A stretch of DNA of 64,000 nt from the NCBI RefSeq assembly GCF_027744825.2, contig NC_071343.1:16302366-16366365 (forward strand), given 5' to 3'. Numbering within the stretch: position 1 is the first letter of the stretch; each line of letters begins with the position of its first letter. Origin of the DNA: Synchiropus splendidus (Eukaryota; Chordata; Actinopteri; Syngnathiformes; Callionymidae). The notes below the pieces were generated by a model that was not told the origin of the DNA, did not search any database, and saw only the letters and a program-made list of their open reading frames with translations. The position numbers were made by a program, and so were the translations under genes. Shown in pieces: positions 1 to 12,900 of this stretch.

Positions 1-433
1 CAAATGTTGTCATTCAATCAGATATTTCAGAGCTGATCTGAACTCTTCACTGAAGGTCGACTGACCATTCAAGAGTTCATGGATGAAGATTGTTGTCATG
101 TGATCTGTCCACAGGGAAGAAGAAGGACAGACTGGTTTGAGAATGTGCTGAAGTCTTCTTCACATGAGGATGGAGACTTGGAGGAGTCTTTCAGGGACTG
201 AACACAGTGATGATAGAAGGAGCAGGAAGAGACCACTGAGCAGGACGTGAAGAAGTTCACAGGAGAAAGAAGGAGAGTGATGAAAGACAAAGTTTCTCTT
301 CTTCAAACATCTCACATTCTTTTGTTCTTTTCTGCAGAAGAACTCATTTGTTTCAGAAGCAGATTCATTCCTCACTGTCAGCTGATTGGATGGGGATTTG
401 AACCAGTAACACCAGTTTGTTGGAGGAACACAC
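1..433. other. 3' flank of NLR gene 1
   Basis: This stretch lies downstream of the gene 1 stop codon and holds no ORF I believe. On the minus strand, just after the stop, it has a GGTTCAAATCC block like a tRNA-type B box. The same block follows the stops of genes 2 and 3, so it is probably an old SINE remnant in the 3' UTR. No clear polyadenylation signal was found before the window edge. Confidence 0.5.
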
Positions 434-972
434 TCACACACTCAGGTCACACACACACACTGAGGAACCAGAACCAGGAACCTCTCCGAGTCCAAATCCC
501 AGGTACAGAGGTTCAGTGGGGGTGAAGAAGGTGTAGAGTCGGGTCCGGACTCCAGAGGAGACTCTGTAGAAGATCAAACATCCAGCAGGTGCGTTCATCA
601 TCACTCCAACTCTGTGAGAGACTTCTGGGCTCTCGATGACAGTTTCTCTCTTATTGTGACAGAACTTATATCCAGCATCATCAGAGCAGCTCAGACTCCA
701 GGAATAACGGTTCTGTCCAAACTCAGACTCGTCTTCTTTCCCTCCGTCTCTCCTGAGAGTCACGGCCACAGAAACTCTTCCTCTCCACTCCACCTCCCAG
801 TAACAGACACCAGTCACAGCGTCTCTGCTCATCACCTGAGGACACCGCTCAAACCTGTCGGGATGGTCCAGATACTCCTGATCCTCCGTCACTAGCTCCA
901 CCATGTTGTTGTTGTTGGACAGTAGGAGGCGCCGGTGAGCTGTGTCTGGGTCCAGTGAGAGTGGACGGAAGT
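434..972 (-). CDS. B30.2 (PRY-SPRY) exon of gene 1
   Basis: This single 539 nt terminal exon encodes a full PRY-SPRY domain. The PRY start ([12 protein letters not shown]), the WEVEW core and the PLYLGFG strand near the end are all present, followed by a TGA stop. In TRIM and fish NLR proteins this domain forms a beta-sandwich whose loops bind ligands. The exon starts after a CTCAG acceptor and completes a Tyr codon begun in the 47 nt linker exon (1611-1565). Differences from genes 2 and 3 gather in the second half. Confidence 0.93.
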
Positions 973-3900
973 CTGAGAGAAGAAGACACACGTGGTGATG
1001 ATGGAGGAAGAACAGACCTTCTCTTCAAGAGACAGACATTGTCTGCTCTGTTGGTCAACATGAGATACAGTGGAGATCATGTTGACCAAACTGTGTCAGG
1101 TCAACAGTCATCTGAGACTGGGGCCACCTCAAGAGAAGAACCAGGAGGACTAGAACATCCCAGAATAATCTGGAGCAGCTGATGTCCCATGTGAAAGACA
1201 CAAGTCTCTCCGTGTGAGGTCAGGGGCTAAGCTAGCCTGTCGCTAACATCGGTCTAGTTTAGGGAAAATGATGATGCTCAGAACTCCTGAGACTCTGGAG
1301 TCAAAGACTGAAGAGAGTGAATGAATCAATATTGGATGATGAGGAAAGTCCACAGTGCTGCTACTAGATCTGCACGGAGGCTCCTCACGAGCTGCTGCTG
1401 GACACCATGTTGGTGAGCAGTGTTCTGTGCAGTGACCTGGACTTGATGAAGACAAGTTCCAGCAGCAGATCCAAGGGTCACATGACGTCACTAACATCAC
1501 AGCTGCTCCACTAGAAGCTGACAGAGTCGAGGAGTTCTCATGAAGCAATGAGATACAGACTTACATCTCTTCAGTCCAGATGTTAACCTCTGTGGTCCAC
1601 AGTGATCCAGCCTGGAGGAAGAAAGAGGCAGAAGGACGAGAGCAAATCCATGTGACTTCAGATGTTTCAGGACAATTATCTCCTGCCGCTGAAGCTCTTT
1701 GGAGCTCAGTCAGTCAGTTCTGCTGCTCTGTCCATACCTGAGAGTCTCCAGCCTCCAGTCTGGACTCTCCAGTCCAGCAGACAGCAGTTCCAGTCCTGGT
1801 CCTCCTGGGTGGTTGAAGCTCAGGTCCAGCTCTCTCAGATGGGAGGGGTTAGAGGTCAGAGCTGAGGCCAGAGAAGCACAGCCTCTCTCTGAGATCCCAC
1901 ACCCTGACACACTGTGGTGAAGGAGGAACAGTGTTTAAGAGAATCATGAGAGCAGAGGAACCATCCAGTTGTTGAGGAGAACTGAAGAGAGGAGATGATG
2001 TGTTCTGACCTGAGAGTCTCCAGGTGACAGTGTGGACTCTTCAGTCCAGCAGACAGCACCACCACTCCTGCATCCTTCAGCTTGTTGTAGCTCAGGTACA
2101 GTTGTGTCAGACGAGAGGACGGAGAGCTGAGGACTGAGGACAGAAGGGAACCACTTTTCTCTGACAGATGACACCTGCTCAGGCTGTGAAAGAGACGAGC
2201 GTCATCAACAAGTGAGACTTTTACACTAACACTCTATTGTGACTTTAAACTCTTGATTTGAGGACACACTGAACTCTTTCCATTCAGAAGATCATCATCA
2301 CATTTTTGTTGGAATATTTGAAGCACTTTTATATCAGTCAGGATCAACTTGATTAAATGTAAAGACGAAAACACAAAGCAGATGAAAGAGGAACAAAATA
2401 TTGGGGGTGTTGTTGTCAACAAGGAGACTTTATCGTCAGCTCCCTCTCTAATATGGAGCAGGAAAAGCTTCTGTAGAAGAGCAGATTTCCACACAAACTA
2501 TTGTGACGTCAGTGAATGATGCTGGATTTTTGGAACATGACCAAGGATTCAGAAATCATCCAGTCAGCATCCTGGAATCACTGCACTGCAGCGCCCCCGT
2601 GTGGGTGGTTTTTGACTGTTGGCAGTGAGAATGGTGGACACTCGAGACACAGGACTTCAGACTAGAGACTTTGTCGTCGTCCATTGTTACAGTGTTGAAG
2701 TGTTGAGTGATGAAACCACAGCGTTAGCTCTGCAGCTGAGTGTTAGCATTTCATCACCAGCAGGTTTTGATTCATCTGGACCCACAAGCCTCCACTTGCT
2801 GACCACTGGTCCTATGGAGGGATACCTCTGCCATCGAGATTTGAATAGAAAAAAAAGTAATAGAATTAGAAATTATTATTATTATTATTACTTTCATTCA
2901 AGTTAGGAACATAAAGATGTGGGTTTTTTTTTGTTTTGTTTCAAATTGTATTTAGGATTTCAAAATTTTTTTATTTTTTTCAGATTCATTTTCTTTTATA
3001 TTAAAGCTTGAAAAACTCAATGCGCTGGTAATAAACCAAACCTTTTTTTGGGTAAACAAAAGAAAAATGGGGATACCTTTGACATCTTAATGCCACGCTG
3101 CCACTTATCAAGTGTGTCCAGACAATATCTGTCAAAGATGTCCACAATTTATGAGGCCATTTGTGACGGCAAGTACTATAGTGATAATAACAACTTGATT
3201 TGTATAGTGCGTTTTAGGAGACTGTTTACAAATTACTGTACAGAGACATTATTGGACATCCTCATTTTTGGATCTCGACTGGCAGGCTGTTCCAGAACGA
3301 AAGAGCCTTGACAATGAAGTGGATTCTGAAGTGGAAATGGAGCCAGTGCAGAGACATTGGAGTGATGTGCTGCCGTCTGTTGGAGCCAATTGGAAGCCTG
3401 GCTGCTGAGCTGTGAAGCAGCCAGTATGGAGAGAGATGCAGTCGTCCAGGCGGGAGAATATGAAGGCATGAATTCGTTTTTGTAAAGCAAGAGCATGGGT
3501 TACAGTTTAGATTTAATTTCTAACTGAAGGAAATGAACTGAAGTGCTCTTTACTGTGAGGAAATCGTCAAGAGTCAAATACGATGCAGAGACTTCAAGCT
3601 GCCAGAGTTATGTTTTAGACAAGGGACTGAGGATGTTATCAGGGAGGGTCGGAGAGTTTGGTGAGGGAAAGACTCATTTTTCTGTTTTTGACTGGTTCAG
3701 CTGAGGGACATTTTCTCCAAAAGGATTTTTCTCAGAGAATGTCTAATGTTTTTTTTTTCTCACCCAGGACTCGCTGGAGAGATGATGTCTCCGGTCTGGC
3801 CTGGGAACGCCTCGGGATCCCCCGGGAGGAGCTGGAGGAGGTTTGTGCGGACCGGGAAGTTTGGGCTTCCCTGCTCCGAATGCTGCCTCCGCGACCCGAC

Positions 3901-6900
3901 CCCGGATAAGCGGCAGAAGAAGAGAGAGAGAGAAGAAGAAGAAGAAGAGGATTTTTCTCATTCACTTTTATTTTTATTAAAATCAATAATTTAATTTATT
4001 GAACTTGATTTTTGACTGTATGTTTGTGGTTGCACAGAGGCAGAATACACAGGAGTGAAAAACAAAACAAAACAAAAAAAAAAAGAAGAAGAAAACCATT
4101 GGTTTAACAAAGATTAGAGACAGCAAAGCGATGAGGACGTGGTCACTTTGAATCTCATCCGATTGGTGGACCAGTGGATGAGATGGCCTCTACGTCTACT
4201 ACAAATGCGCTGGAGATGGGTGGGTATATGTGAGTCACTGCATGCATGAATTGGTGTTAATTCGCTGTAAAACAATATGCACTTTATTTTCCAAATTGCA
4301 TGTATTGCTTGAATAGTGTAACATTTTTTCTTTTAACATGCTTTAAATTGTTTTACAGATAAGAGGTAAGAGGTTTGTGACAAAAAAAAGAAGCGATAAA
4401 AAAGTACGTTTGGAGTGTGTGTCTGTGTGTGAGCTGTTGAACGGCTGATGAGATGCCGTGGAACAGAATCTTTATTTTCAGCAATCTGCGTTGACCCCTG
4501 GTACAAGATTCCATGTTTGTGAACAATAACAAGACTTATCTCTCGCTGCATGGTGATTAAGTATGTTTTGATTGTTGAACTAATGTATGATCATTTGCTC
4601 AGAGAAGTATTACATTTAGATCTATTTTTGTACAAATCCATATTGTGTCTTTTTTTATCATACAGGTTGTTCTCATGACACCCTCGAAACATTTGCCGTC
4701 AAGCGTCTGCTAAGAGAAAGAGTGAGAAGGGTCAGCGTCAAAAATGTTGGTTGAACTTTAAACTTTAAATTTCGTTGATCGTTGTTTTGTTTATTTTTAT
4801 TTATTGATTTATTTTATTTTATGTATGTATTTATTTATTTTACAGGGTAAGACTGAAGTCATAGCCGCTCTGATCATCGCTGGTCCTCTCGCAGAGACCA
4901 GTCGGCCGCTCTCACCAATCACGTAGAAAGAAAACTTTGTATCTAAAACTATGCATCTAAACCAAAGTCTAGCTTGAATAAAAATAAGATGCATTACTTT
5001 GGTGTCGGGCCTGTTTCTTCTCTTCCCAAAATTAGGGTTTATCACCCGCCAAGTTCTCTTCTGGTTCCGGTCAATGCGAACTCGAGCGCAGCTCTCCGGC
5101 TTCAAAAATTAGTTTTTGTTTGACATCGTCTCAGGGGACCGAGCAGAATAGTAACAGTCTCTCTGCCTCCTTATCACTGACGTCAGAACCTTACTTGGGG
5201 AAGTTTGAGCTCCACCCACGTTGAGCTCGAGGGTCCTGCCCACTTAAGCGACTCAACGTTGAGTTCAGCCCATCTTCAACGTTAACACATGCCCATCAAC
5301 CATTTCGCTTGTATCTCAAACAGGCCACAGAACTTCAGCCAAGTGTTCCACAACACTGGAAGTAAGAGAGACTTCTTTAAAGCCGACCATTGAATATGCT
5401 CTTAACATATTACCTTATCATATTATATTACATCGTTGTGATGCAACAGGTCTGTAATTTCATTTGTGTCTTTATCAATATTTTTGAGCTTGATGTTAAC
5501 CGAGCATAATATTAATATAATAATTCATAATGAATATGGTTTCGTCATTTTAGATTGATAGTGAAAAACATTTGGATGAAATACGTCATGATGATGTAGA
5601 AACAAGATATATATTTGTCAGAATAAATGATGTTTTCATGATTAAAAGCCTTTTATTAAAAGTCTATGTATTGCACATTGTAACAAAAATGACAATGTGA
5701 CCACATTTGCACTTTAGAATTGAAGTCTAACTTGCTAACTTTACTGTTCTCTCCTTCAGAGTTCACAGTCTTGAAGCCTTTGCTTCATTAGAAGTGAATG
5801 AATGTGAGGCTGACAATAAAAACAAACTGCATTTGTGTGTTGTCTTGATTATGACTGTATTGAAACTGTGTTCCAAGTGTTCTCCAGTATTTTGTGTGAG
5901 CTGAGTACACAATTCAAACGTTTGTATTAGTATTAAAACACATCTGTACAGCGAAACCACATACTCATTTGAGTGACACAAAGGTCTCATTTCAGAGTCA
6001 GACTGAAGTATCTGTTTTGTCCACTTGTAATTTTCATGTAAATTGAGAGGACTCAAGACGCTGACAAAATAACGTGCAGCTGTAAAAATGTACCACCCTG
6101 TGGCGCCATAAAGACAGTGTACGTTACGTTCCTACGTTAGTTGCTTCATTCTTAATGATCATTCTACAGGTGAAAATGGCTCTCCTCCAGTATACAATTA
6201 GTGACGAAGAGTGAAGATAATTTTTTTGGGTCGTATTTTCGCTTGCAAACTCCTGATGTTTCATGCCGGTTTTATGTTGGGGCAGAACACTTGAACTCAA
6301 CGTTCCAGGGTAGCCAGGGTATCTTGGCTCTGTTTCTCACTTCCCTGGAGCGATGTTTGATGCGATGTCTGTCTGTGATTCTGTTGTCTGTCAATCGTCA
6401 TCTACAGACTCATCCCTTTCTGAGGACGATTGGGCCGGTCCCTCGGGTCTCCATCTTAGGAGAATTGCAGCGTTGGATCAAGGTACACTGCAGCCCGAGT
6501 TGCCTCTGGCCCTAACTGTCACAAGTTTGGGGGCCCTACTTTCTCTGACGGCTCAGCTCAGCCGAGCTAGTGCCAAAGCCATCCTCCTAAACTGTGTTTT
6601 ACTCCAGGTACTTTCTGGTACCCAAGAAGACAGGAGAGTGGAGACCTGTTCTGGACCTCAGTCTCCTCAACCAATGACCAGACGGCTGTTCCGGATGTTG
6701 ATGACCAGGAGACTCCTGTAGTGCGTCAGAGTGTGAGAGCACATAAACTCCTTAGATCTTGCAGAGCTGACACTCTGACTGGCTCATTAAAAAGGGGCAG
6801 ATATGACCAGATACTTTCTTCTCTCTGGTCCTTTTGATCCCTGAAATCACATGGAGATGGAAGATGCTGCTGTGTGTTTGCTGGAACGTGGGATGGAAAT

Positions 6901-9900
6901 AATTTTCTTCTGCTTCACAATCTCATCCAACTCAGGGTTCAGTTCATTCACCATGTGTTGCATTGATTTAATTCAGTATTTTTCAGCACAATCTCATCCA
7001 ACTCAATGATGGTCTGTTGACTCTCTGAAGCTGGAGTCTCCACCTCTGACTTTCACATTTGAGCTCTGAAGCTGGAAACATGATGTGTTCTGACCTGAGA
7101 GTCTCCAGGTGACAGTGTGGACTCTTCAGTCCAGCAGACAGCAGCTCCACTCCTGGATCCTTCAGGTCATAGTTGTAGCTCAGGTCCAGTTGTGTCAGAC
7201 GAGAGGACGGAGAGCTGAGGACTGAGGACAGAAGGGAACCACTTCTCTCTGACAGGAAACAACAGCTCAGGCTGTGAAAGAGACGAGTGTCATCAACAAG
7301 TGAGACTTTTTCAATCCTCTATTTGGATCAGACTTTAAACTCTTTATTGGAGGACACACTGAACTCTTTCCATTCAAAAGATCATCATCACATTATTGTT
7401 GGAATATTTGAAGCAGTACATATCAGTCACGATCAACTTGATTAAACATGAAGACAAAAACACAAAGCAGATGAAAGAGGAACAAAATATTGGGGGTGTT
7501 GTTGATAAAGAGGAGACTTTATATTTATCCAGCTGCTCCAACAGGAAGTGACATCACAGATCAACTGTAAAGGGGGAAATCTGTTCTAACTTCTCTCTTT
7601 CTCGTTTCCTGCTCAGGAATCTGTCCTTTGTGAGCAATTGAAAGATTTGACCTTAAAAAGTTGCTCAAAGTCATGATCCACTGGATCAGACTGACTGTTG
7701 CAGCAGTCACATGACAGGAGAATGTGGAGACGATCCTTTGATGGTTCTCCCTCAGAGGCTCAGGACTGTGAAGCTGCTTTTATACTGCAGCTAGAATGAC
7801 TGGGATCAGTGGGTCAGGATGGTAGTTTTGTGCACTATGATCGGGTCGTCCTGGTGTGTGGACCCAGGTCAAACAAGCCTGCAGTAGAAATGGGTTTTTA
7901 TCAGGCCTGGCCCGACAGCTCATCCCACCTTCACCAGCTAATGTCCCTGACGTCTGCATTGTTGTACGCGTCTGTCCTGCTCTGTTTGTCACCCAAACTG
8001 ATGCAGAGATTGTTTTATTACACCGAGCCTCACATCTGTCCCGCTGTCAGACGTGTCCTCTGAGTTCAGATCATAATCAGCTCTGAAGCTGGACACATGA
8101 TGTGTTCTGACCTGAGAGTCTCCAGGTGACAGTGTGGACTCTTCAGTCCAGCAGACAGCAGCTCCACTCCTGGATCCTTCAGCTTGTTGTAGCTCAGGTC
8201 CAGTTGTGTCAGACGAGAGGACGGAGAGCTGAGGACTGAGGACAGAAGGGAACCACTTCTCTCTGACAGCTGACACCAGCTCAGGCTGTGAAAGAGACGA
8301 TAGTCATCAACAAGTGAGACTTTTTCAAACCTCTGTTTGCACCAGACTTTAAACTCTTTATTGGCGGACACACTGAACTCTTTCCACTCAGAAGATCGTC
8401 ATTACATTAGACTGCTTCAAATAGTTTATATCAGTCAGGATCAACGTGATTAAACATGGAGACAAAGACACAAAGCAGATGAAAGAGGAACAAAATATTG
8501 GGGGTGTTGTTGATAAAGAGGAGACTTTATATTTATCCAGCTGCTCCAACAGGAAGTGACATCACAAACCAACTGTAAAGGGGGAAATCTGTTCTCACTT
8601 CTCTCTTTCCAGTTTCCTGCTCAGGAATCTGTCATTTGTCAGCAATTGAAAGGTTTGACTTTGAAAAAGTTCCTCAAGGTCATGATCCACTGGATCAGAC
8701 TGATTGTTGCAGCAGTCACATGACAGGAGAATTTAGAGACGATCCACTTTGATGTTTCTCCTTCAGAGGCTCAGGACTGTGAAGCTGCTTTTATTCTGCA
8801 GCTAAAATGACTGGGATCAGTGGGTCAGGATGGTAGTTTTGTGCACTATGATCGGGTCGTCCTGGTGTGTGGACCCAGGTCAAACAAGCCTGCAGTAGAA
8901 ATGGGTTTTTATCAGGCCTGGCCCGACAGCTCATCCCACCTTCACCAGCTAATGTCCCTGACGTCTGCATTGTTGTACGCGTCTGAGATTTTTTTATTGG
9001 ACCGATTTATCAACCCTCTCCTCTTGAACTCAATACGATGAGGACTTGTTACGTTTACCCCACAGAGTGATAAAACAACTGGTCCACTTTCATGTGAGTC
9101 CTCATCATCACATGTGCACCTGTCACAGTCACATGACTGCAGGAGGAACCTGCTGGAGACTGATGCCACTGAGAATCAGCTGCTGCATTGAAGAGCAAAC
9201 TGATGAGAAAACTGTGACTCTCTGAAGCTGGAGTCTCCACCTCTGACTTTCATATTTCAGCTCTGAAGCAGGACACATGATGAGTTCTGACCTGAGAGTC
9301 TCCAGGTGACAGTGTGGACTCTTCAGTCCAGCAGACAGTAGCTCCACTCTTGGATCCTTCAGCTTGTTGTAGCTCAGGTCCAGTTGTGTCAGACGAGAGG
9401 ACGGAGAGCTGAGGACTGAGGACAGAAGGGAACCACTTCTCCCTGACAGTTCACAGTCTCTCAGTCTGAATAAAAAGAACAAGGAAATCAAACCCTCATG
9501 TTCAGTTCACATCATCATCATCATTTGATCCACTCACAGAACTTCCTTTGAAGCTTGGACCACAGGCAGCAGCCTCTCAAGAGCCTCCTCTGAAGCAGAG
9601 TATTTCTTCAGATCAAACACTTCCAGATCTTCCTGTGAGGACAGTAAGATGAAGGCCAGGGTGGACCACTGAGCAGGAGACAGTTGATCTGTGGAGAGAC
9701 GTCCTGATCTCAGCTGCTGTTGGACCTGCTCCACTAGAGAAGTGTCCTTCACTTCACTCAGACAGTGGAACAGATTGATGATTCTCTCTGGAGACACTTT
9801 CTCACTGATCTTCTTCTTGATGAGCTCTGCTGTGTGCTGACGGGTCCAGGAGCTACTTCCTGTCTGTGTCAACAAACCTGGAAGGAGACTCTGGCTGCTC

Positions 9901-12900
9901 TGCAGAGAAAAACCCAGGAGGAAGCGCAGGAACAAGTCCAGATGTCCATTTGGACTTTCTACAGCTTCATTTATTGCTCTCTGGTAGAAATGTGCTGGAA
10001 CACTTTTGATTCTAAAGAGTCTTGTCAGTACAGATGTTTGTTGTGAATCAAGCAGGTCGACTCCAGAGTTGAAGAACTTCAGGTGGACATGAAGAGCAGC
10101 CAGAAACTCCTGAAGACTCAGGTGGATGAAGGAGAAGACCTTGTCCTGGTACAGCCCTCTCTCCTGTCTGAAGATCTGTGTGAAGACTCCTGAGTAAACT
10201 GCAGCAGCTGTGATGTCGATGCCACACTCTGTGAGGTCTGATTCATAGAAGATCAAGTTTCCTCTCTGCAGCTGCTCAAAAGCCAGTTTTCCCAGAGACT
10301 CAATCATCTTCCTGCTCTCAGGATCCCAAACTGTGTCTGCCCCAGCTCCTTCATGGTACTTGATCTTCTTGACTTTGGCCTGAACCACCAGGAAGTGGAT
10401 GTACATCTCAGTCAGGGTCTTGGGCAGCTCTCTGGTCTCTCTGCTCTTCAACATGTCCTCCAGAACTGTGGCAGTGATCCAGCAGAAGATGGGGATGTGA
10501 CACATGATGTAGAGGCTTCGTGAGCTCCTGATGTGAGAGATGATGGTGGTCTGCTCCTCATCTCTGAACCTCTTCCTGAAGTACTCCTCCTTCTGGAGGT
10601 CAGTGAACCCTCTGACCTCTGTCACCATGTCCACACACTCAGGAGGGATCTGATTGGCTGCTGCAGGTCGGGTGGTTATCCAGAGGTGAGCTGAGGGAAG
10701 CAGCTTCCCCCTGATGAGGTTGGTCAGCAGGACGAGTACTGAGGTGGACTCTGTAGCTTCGGTCAGGACCCGACTGTTGAAGTCCAGAGGGAGTCGACAC
10801 TCGTCCAGACCGTCCAAGATGAACAGAACCTGGACTCCTCTAAAGCTGCTGAGTCCTGATTCTTTGGTTTCAGGAAAGAAGCGATGAACAAGTTCCACCA
10901 AACTCAACTTCTTCTCTTTCAGCAGGTTCAGCTCTCTGAAGGTGAAAGGAAACATGAGCTGGAAGTTCTGGTGGGCTTTGTCTTCAGCCCAGTCCAGAGT
11001 CAGCTTCTGTGTCAGGAGGGTCTTCCCAATGCCAGCCACGCCCTTCGTCAGCAGGCTCCTGATTGGTCCCTCTCTCTCAGGTGAGGCTTTAAAGAGGTCT
11101 TCTTGTCTGATGGTAGTTTCTGCTCTGGTCTGGTTCCTGGTTGCTGCTTCGATCTGTCGGACCTCGTGCTCCTGGTTGACCTGGTCTGTGCCCCCCTCAG
11201 TGATGTAGAGCTCTGTGTAGATCTGATTCAGAGGGGCGGAGTTTCCTGCTTTAGCCACCCCCTCAAACACACTGTGGAACTTCTTCTGCAGGCTCCTCTT
11301 CAGTCGTCCTGCACACGTTGCAGCAGCACTTCCTGAGTGAAGAGAGGAGTCACATGATCAAAGGATTCTGGAAGGTGAAGCTGATCAAGCTCCAGATCAT
11401 TCTTCTCATCAGCTCCAGATATTTCAGCTCAGAAGGACTTTTAGACTGAAGGATTCACATTCAGCAGGTTGAAGTTTCAAATCCTCTTACTGTTCCACAC
11501 TCGACCAGCAAGCTCCTCCTCCTCCATGCTCCTCAGGAGGTTCATGATGAAGTCCAGGAAAGCTTCTCTGCTGCTCCTCATCTGCTCCTCATCACACGTC
11601 ACCTTCACCTCTTCCTCATCATCCTGGTATTTGGGATCATCTGGACTGAGGAACCTTTGGACTCTCCTCACTTCCTTCTTCACCAGGGTCATGACTGTCT
11701 CCTCAAGCAGCTGAAACACAAACATATGACATGATCATGTGACAGAAAGAAAACCTGCTGACCTTCAGAGGAGACCAGAATCCTGACTGGTGAGTTAGCA
11801 TCTGTTGTAGTTAGCAGGAGGAGCTACTTGAACACACCTGAAGTGTGGAGTCCAGATCTGTCTGATGCTGCTGGACACGCTGGAGACTCAGAACATCTGA
11901 GACTTGCTGATCCTCTCTGTGAAGAACGTCAGGCAGTAAATCAGCTCTAGGTCAAGACTCAGACTGTGACTCAAGTGCAGCTCAGCTGAAACGGAACAAT
12001 CTAGCTCCAGATTCATGGAAACCAGATGAAACAGACGTGAACTTTGTCACACACTTCAGTCATGAGTTCATGTTTCATCAGTTCAGTTCACTGCTTCTTC
12101 TCTTGAATGTGCAGTTTCCTCGTCGTGGAGCAGCACTTTTGACTCCAGTTGAATAAACACCAGATCCTGCCATAACAACCAGCATTTCCAGATAGTGGGA
12201 AGAATGAAGACAGTCTCATCTGATCTCATAAAAATGCTCCCAGAAGACTTGGAGGATAAGAATTTAGTAAGTTGTTTAGAATTCTGCTGCTTGATACAAC
12301 AACTCAAACCTTCTCCACCAACAGATGAATGATCCAGTGAATGAAGAATTCTTTCTGAGTCCAGCAGCAGCTGTCTGTCTGACAGCAGCAGTTATTAGCT
12401 GCATTATTGTTGTCCATGCTGACATATCAACTGAGATGAAGCTGGTGAACATCAGTTCAGTCCAAGCAGACGGAGCCTCAGAGAAATTTGTACAGACTCA
12501 ACAATCACATGAGTGGAGCGGGACAGGAAACCCTCACCTCTCTTCTGAAGGCTCTAGTCCACCTTTGAAATCAATAGAAAAATGCATCGACCTGTCAGTC
12601 TTCAGAGACACACAGCTGGGAGCAGGTCCAGGTCCGTGTCCTCGTCCAGCAGCTTCTGATGTGAGTGTCTCTGATCTGAAGACAGAAGTTGCAGTGTGAA
12701 AATGGTTTCAAGTATTTGGAGCTCTGACAGGAGAACTGATCTTCTCACCTCTGAGCTCTGGTCTGGCTGCCATGGTCCTCACCCAGAGGGGCTTTAGAGG
12801 GAGGAGCTTCCTCCTCTCTGTCCACACCTTCACACAAACACAGCAGCATCATGGTGAGGTCTGATGGTGGCTGGAAGAACCTGCTGCTCATCAGAGCCAC

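Larger units (their letters stand above)
2184..7094. other. Long repeat-filled intron of gene 1
   Basis: The ends match the corresponding introns of genes 2 and 3. Positions 2240-2830 resemble the block ahead of exon 54204, and 6780-7080 resemble 27250-27420. About 3.9 kb between them (2840-6770) has no counterpart there. It carries several unrelated repeat fragments, listed separately, and no recognisable host exon. Confidence 0.6.

Noticed and set aside
7809..9041. Two ORFs with the same beginning ([11 protein letters not shown])
   Set aside because: Both lie in the duplicated intron blocks of gene 1, on the opposite strand; the identity follows from the recent duplication, not from coding selection.
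10884..11336. Plus-strand ORFs over the gene 1 NACHT exon, and the equivalent minus ORFs over genes 2 and 3
   Set aside because: They recur wherever the NACHT exon occurs, lie antisense to it and have no own domains; they are codon-bias shadows.
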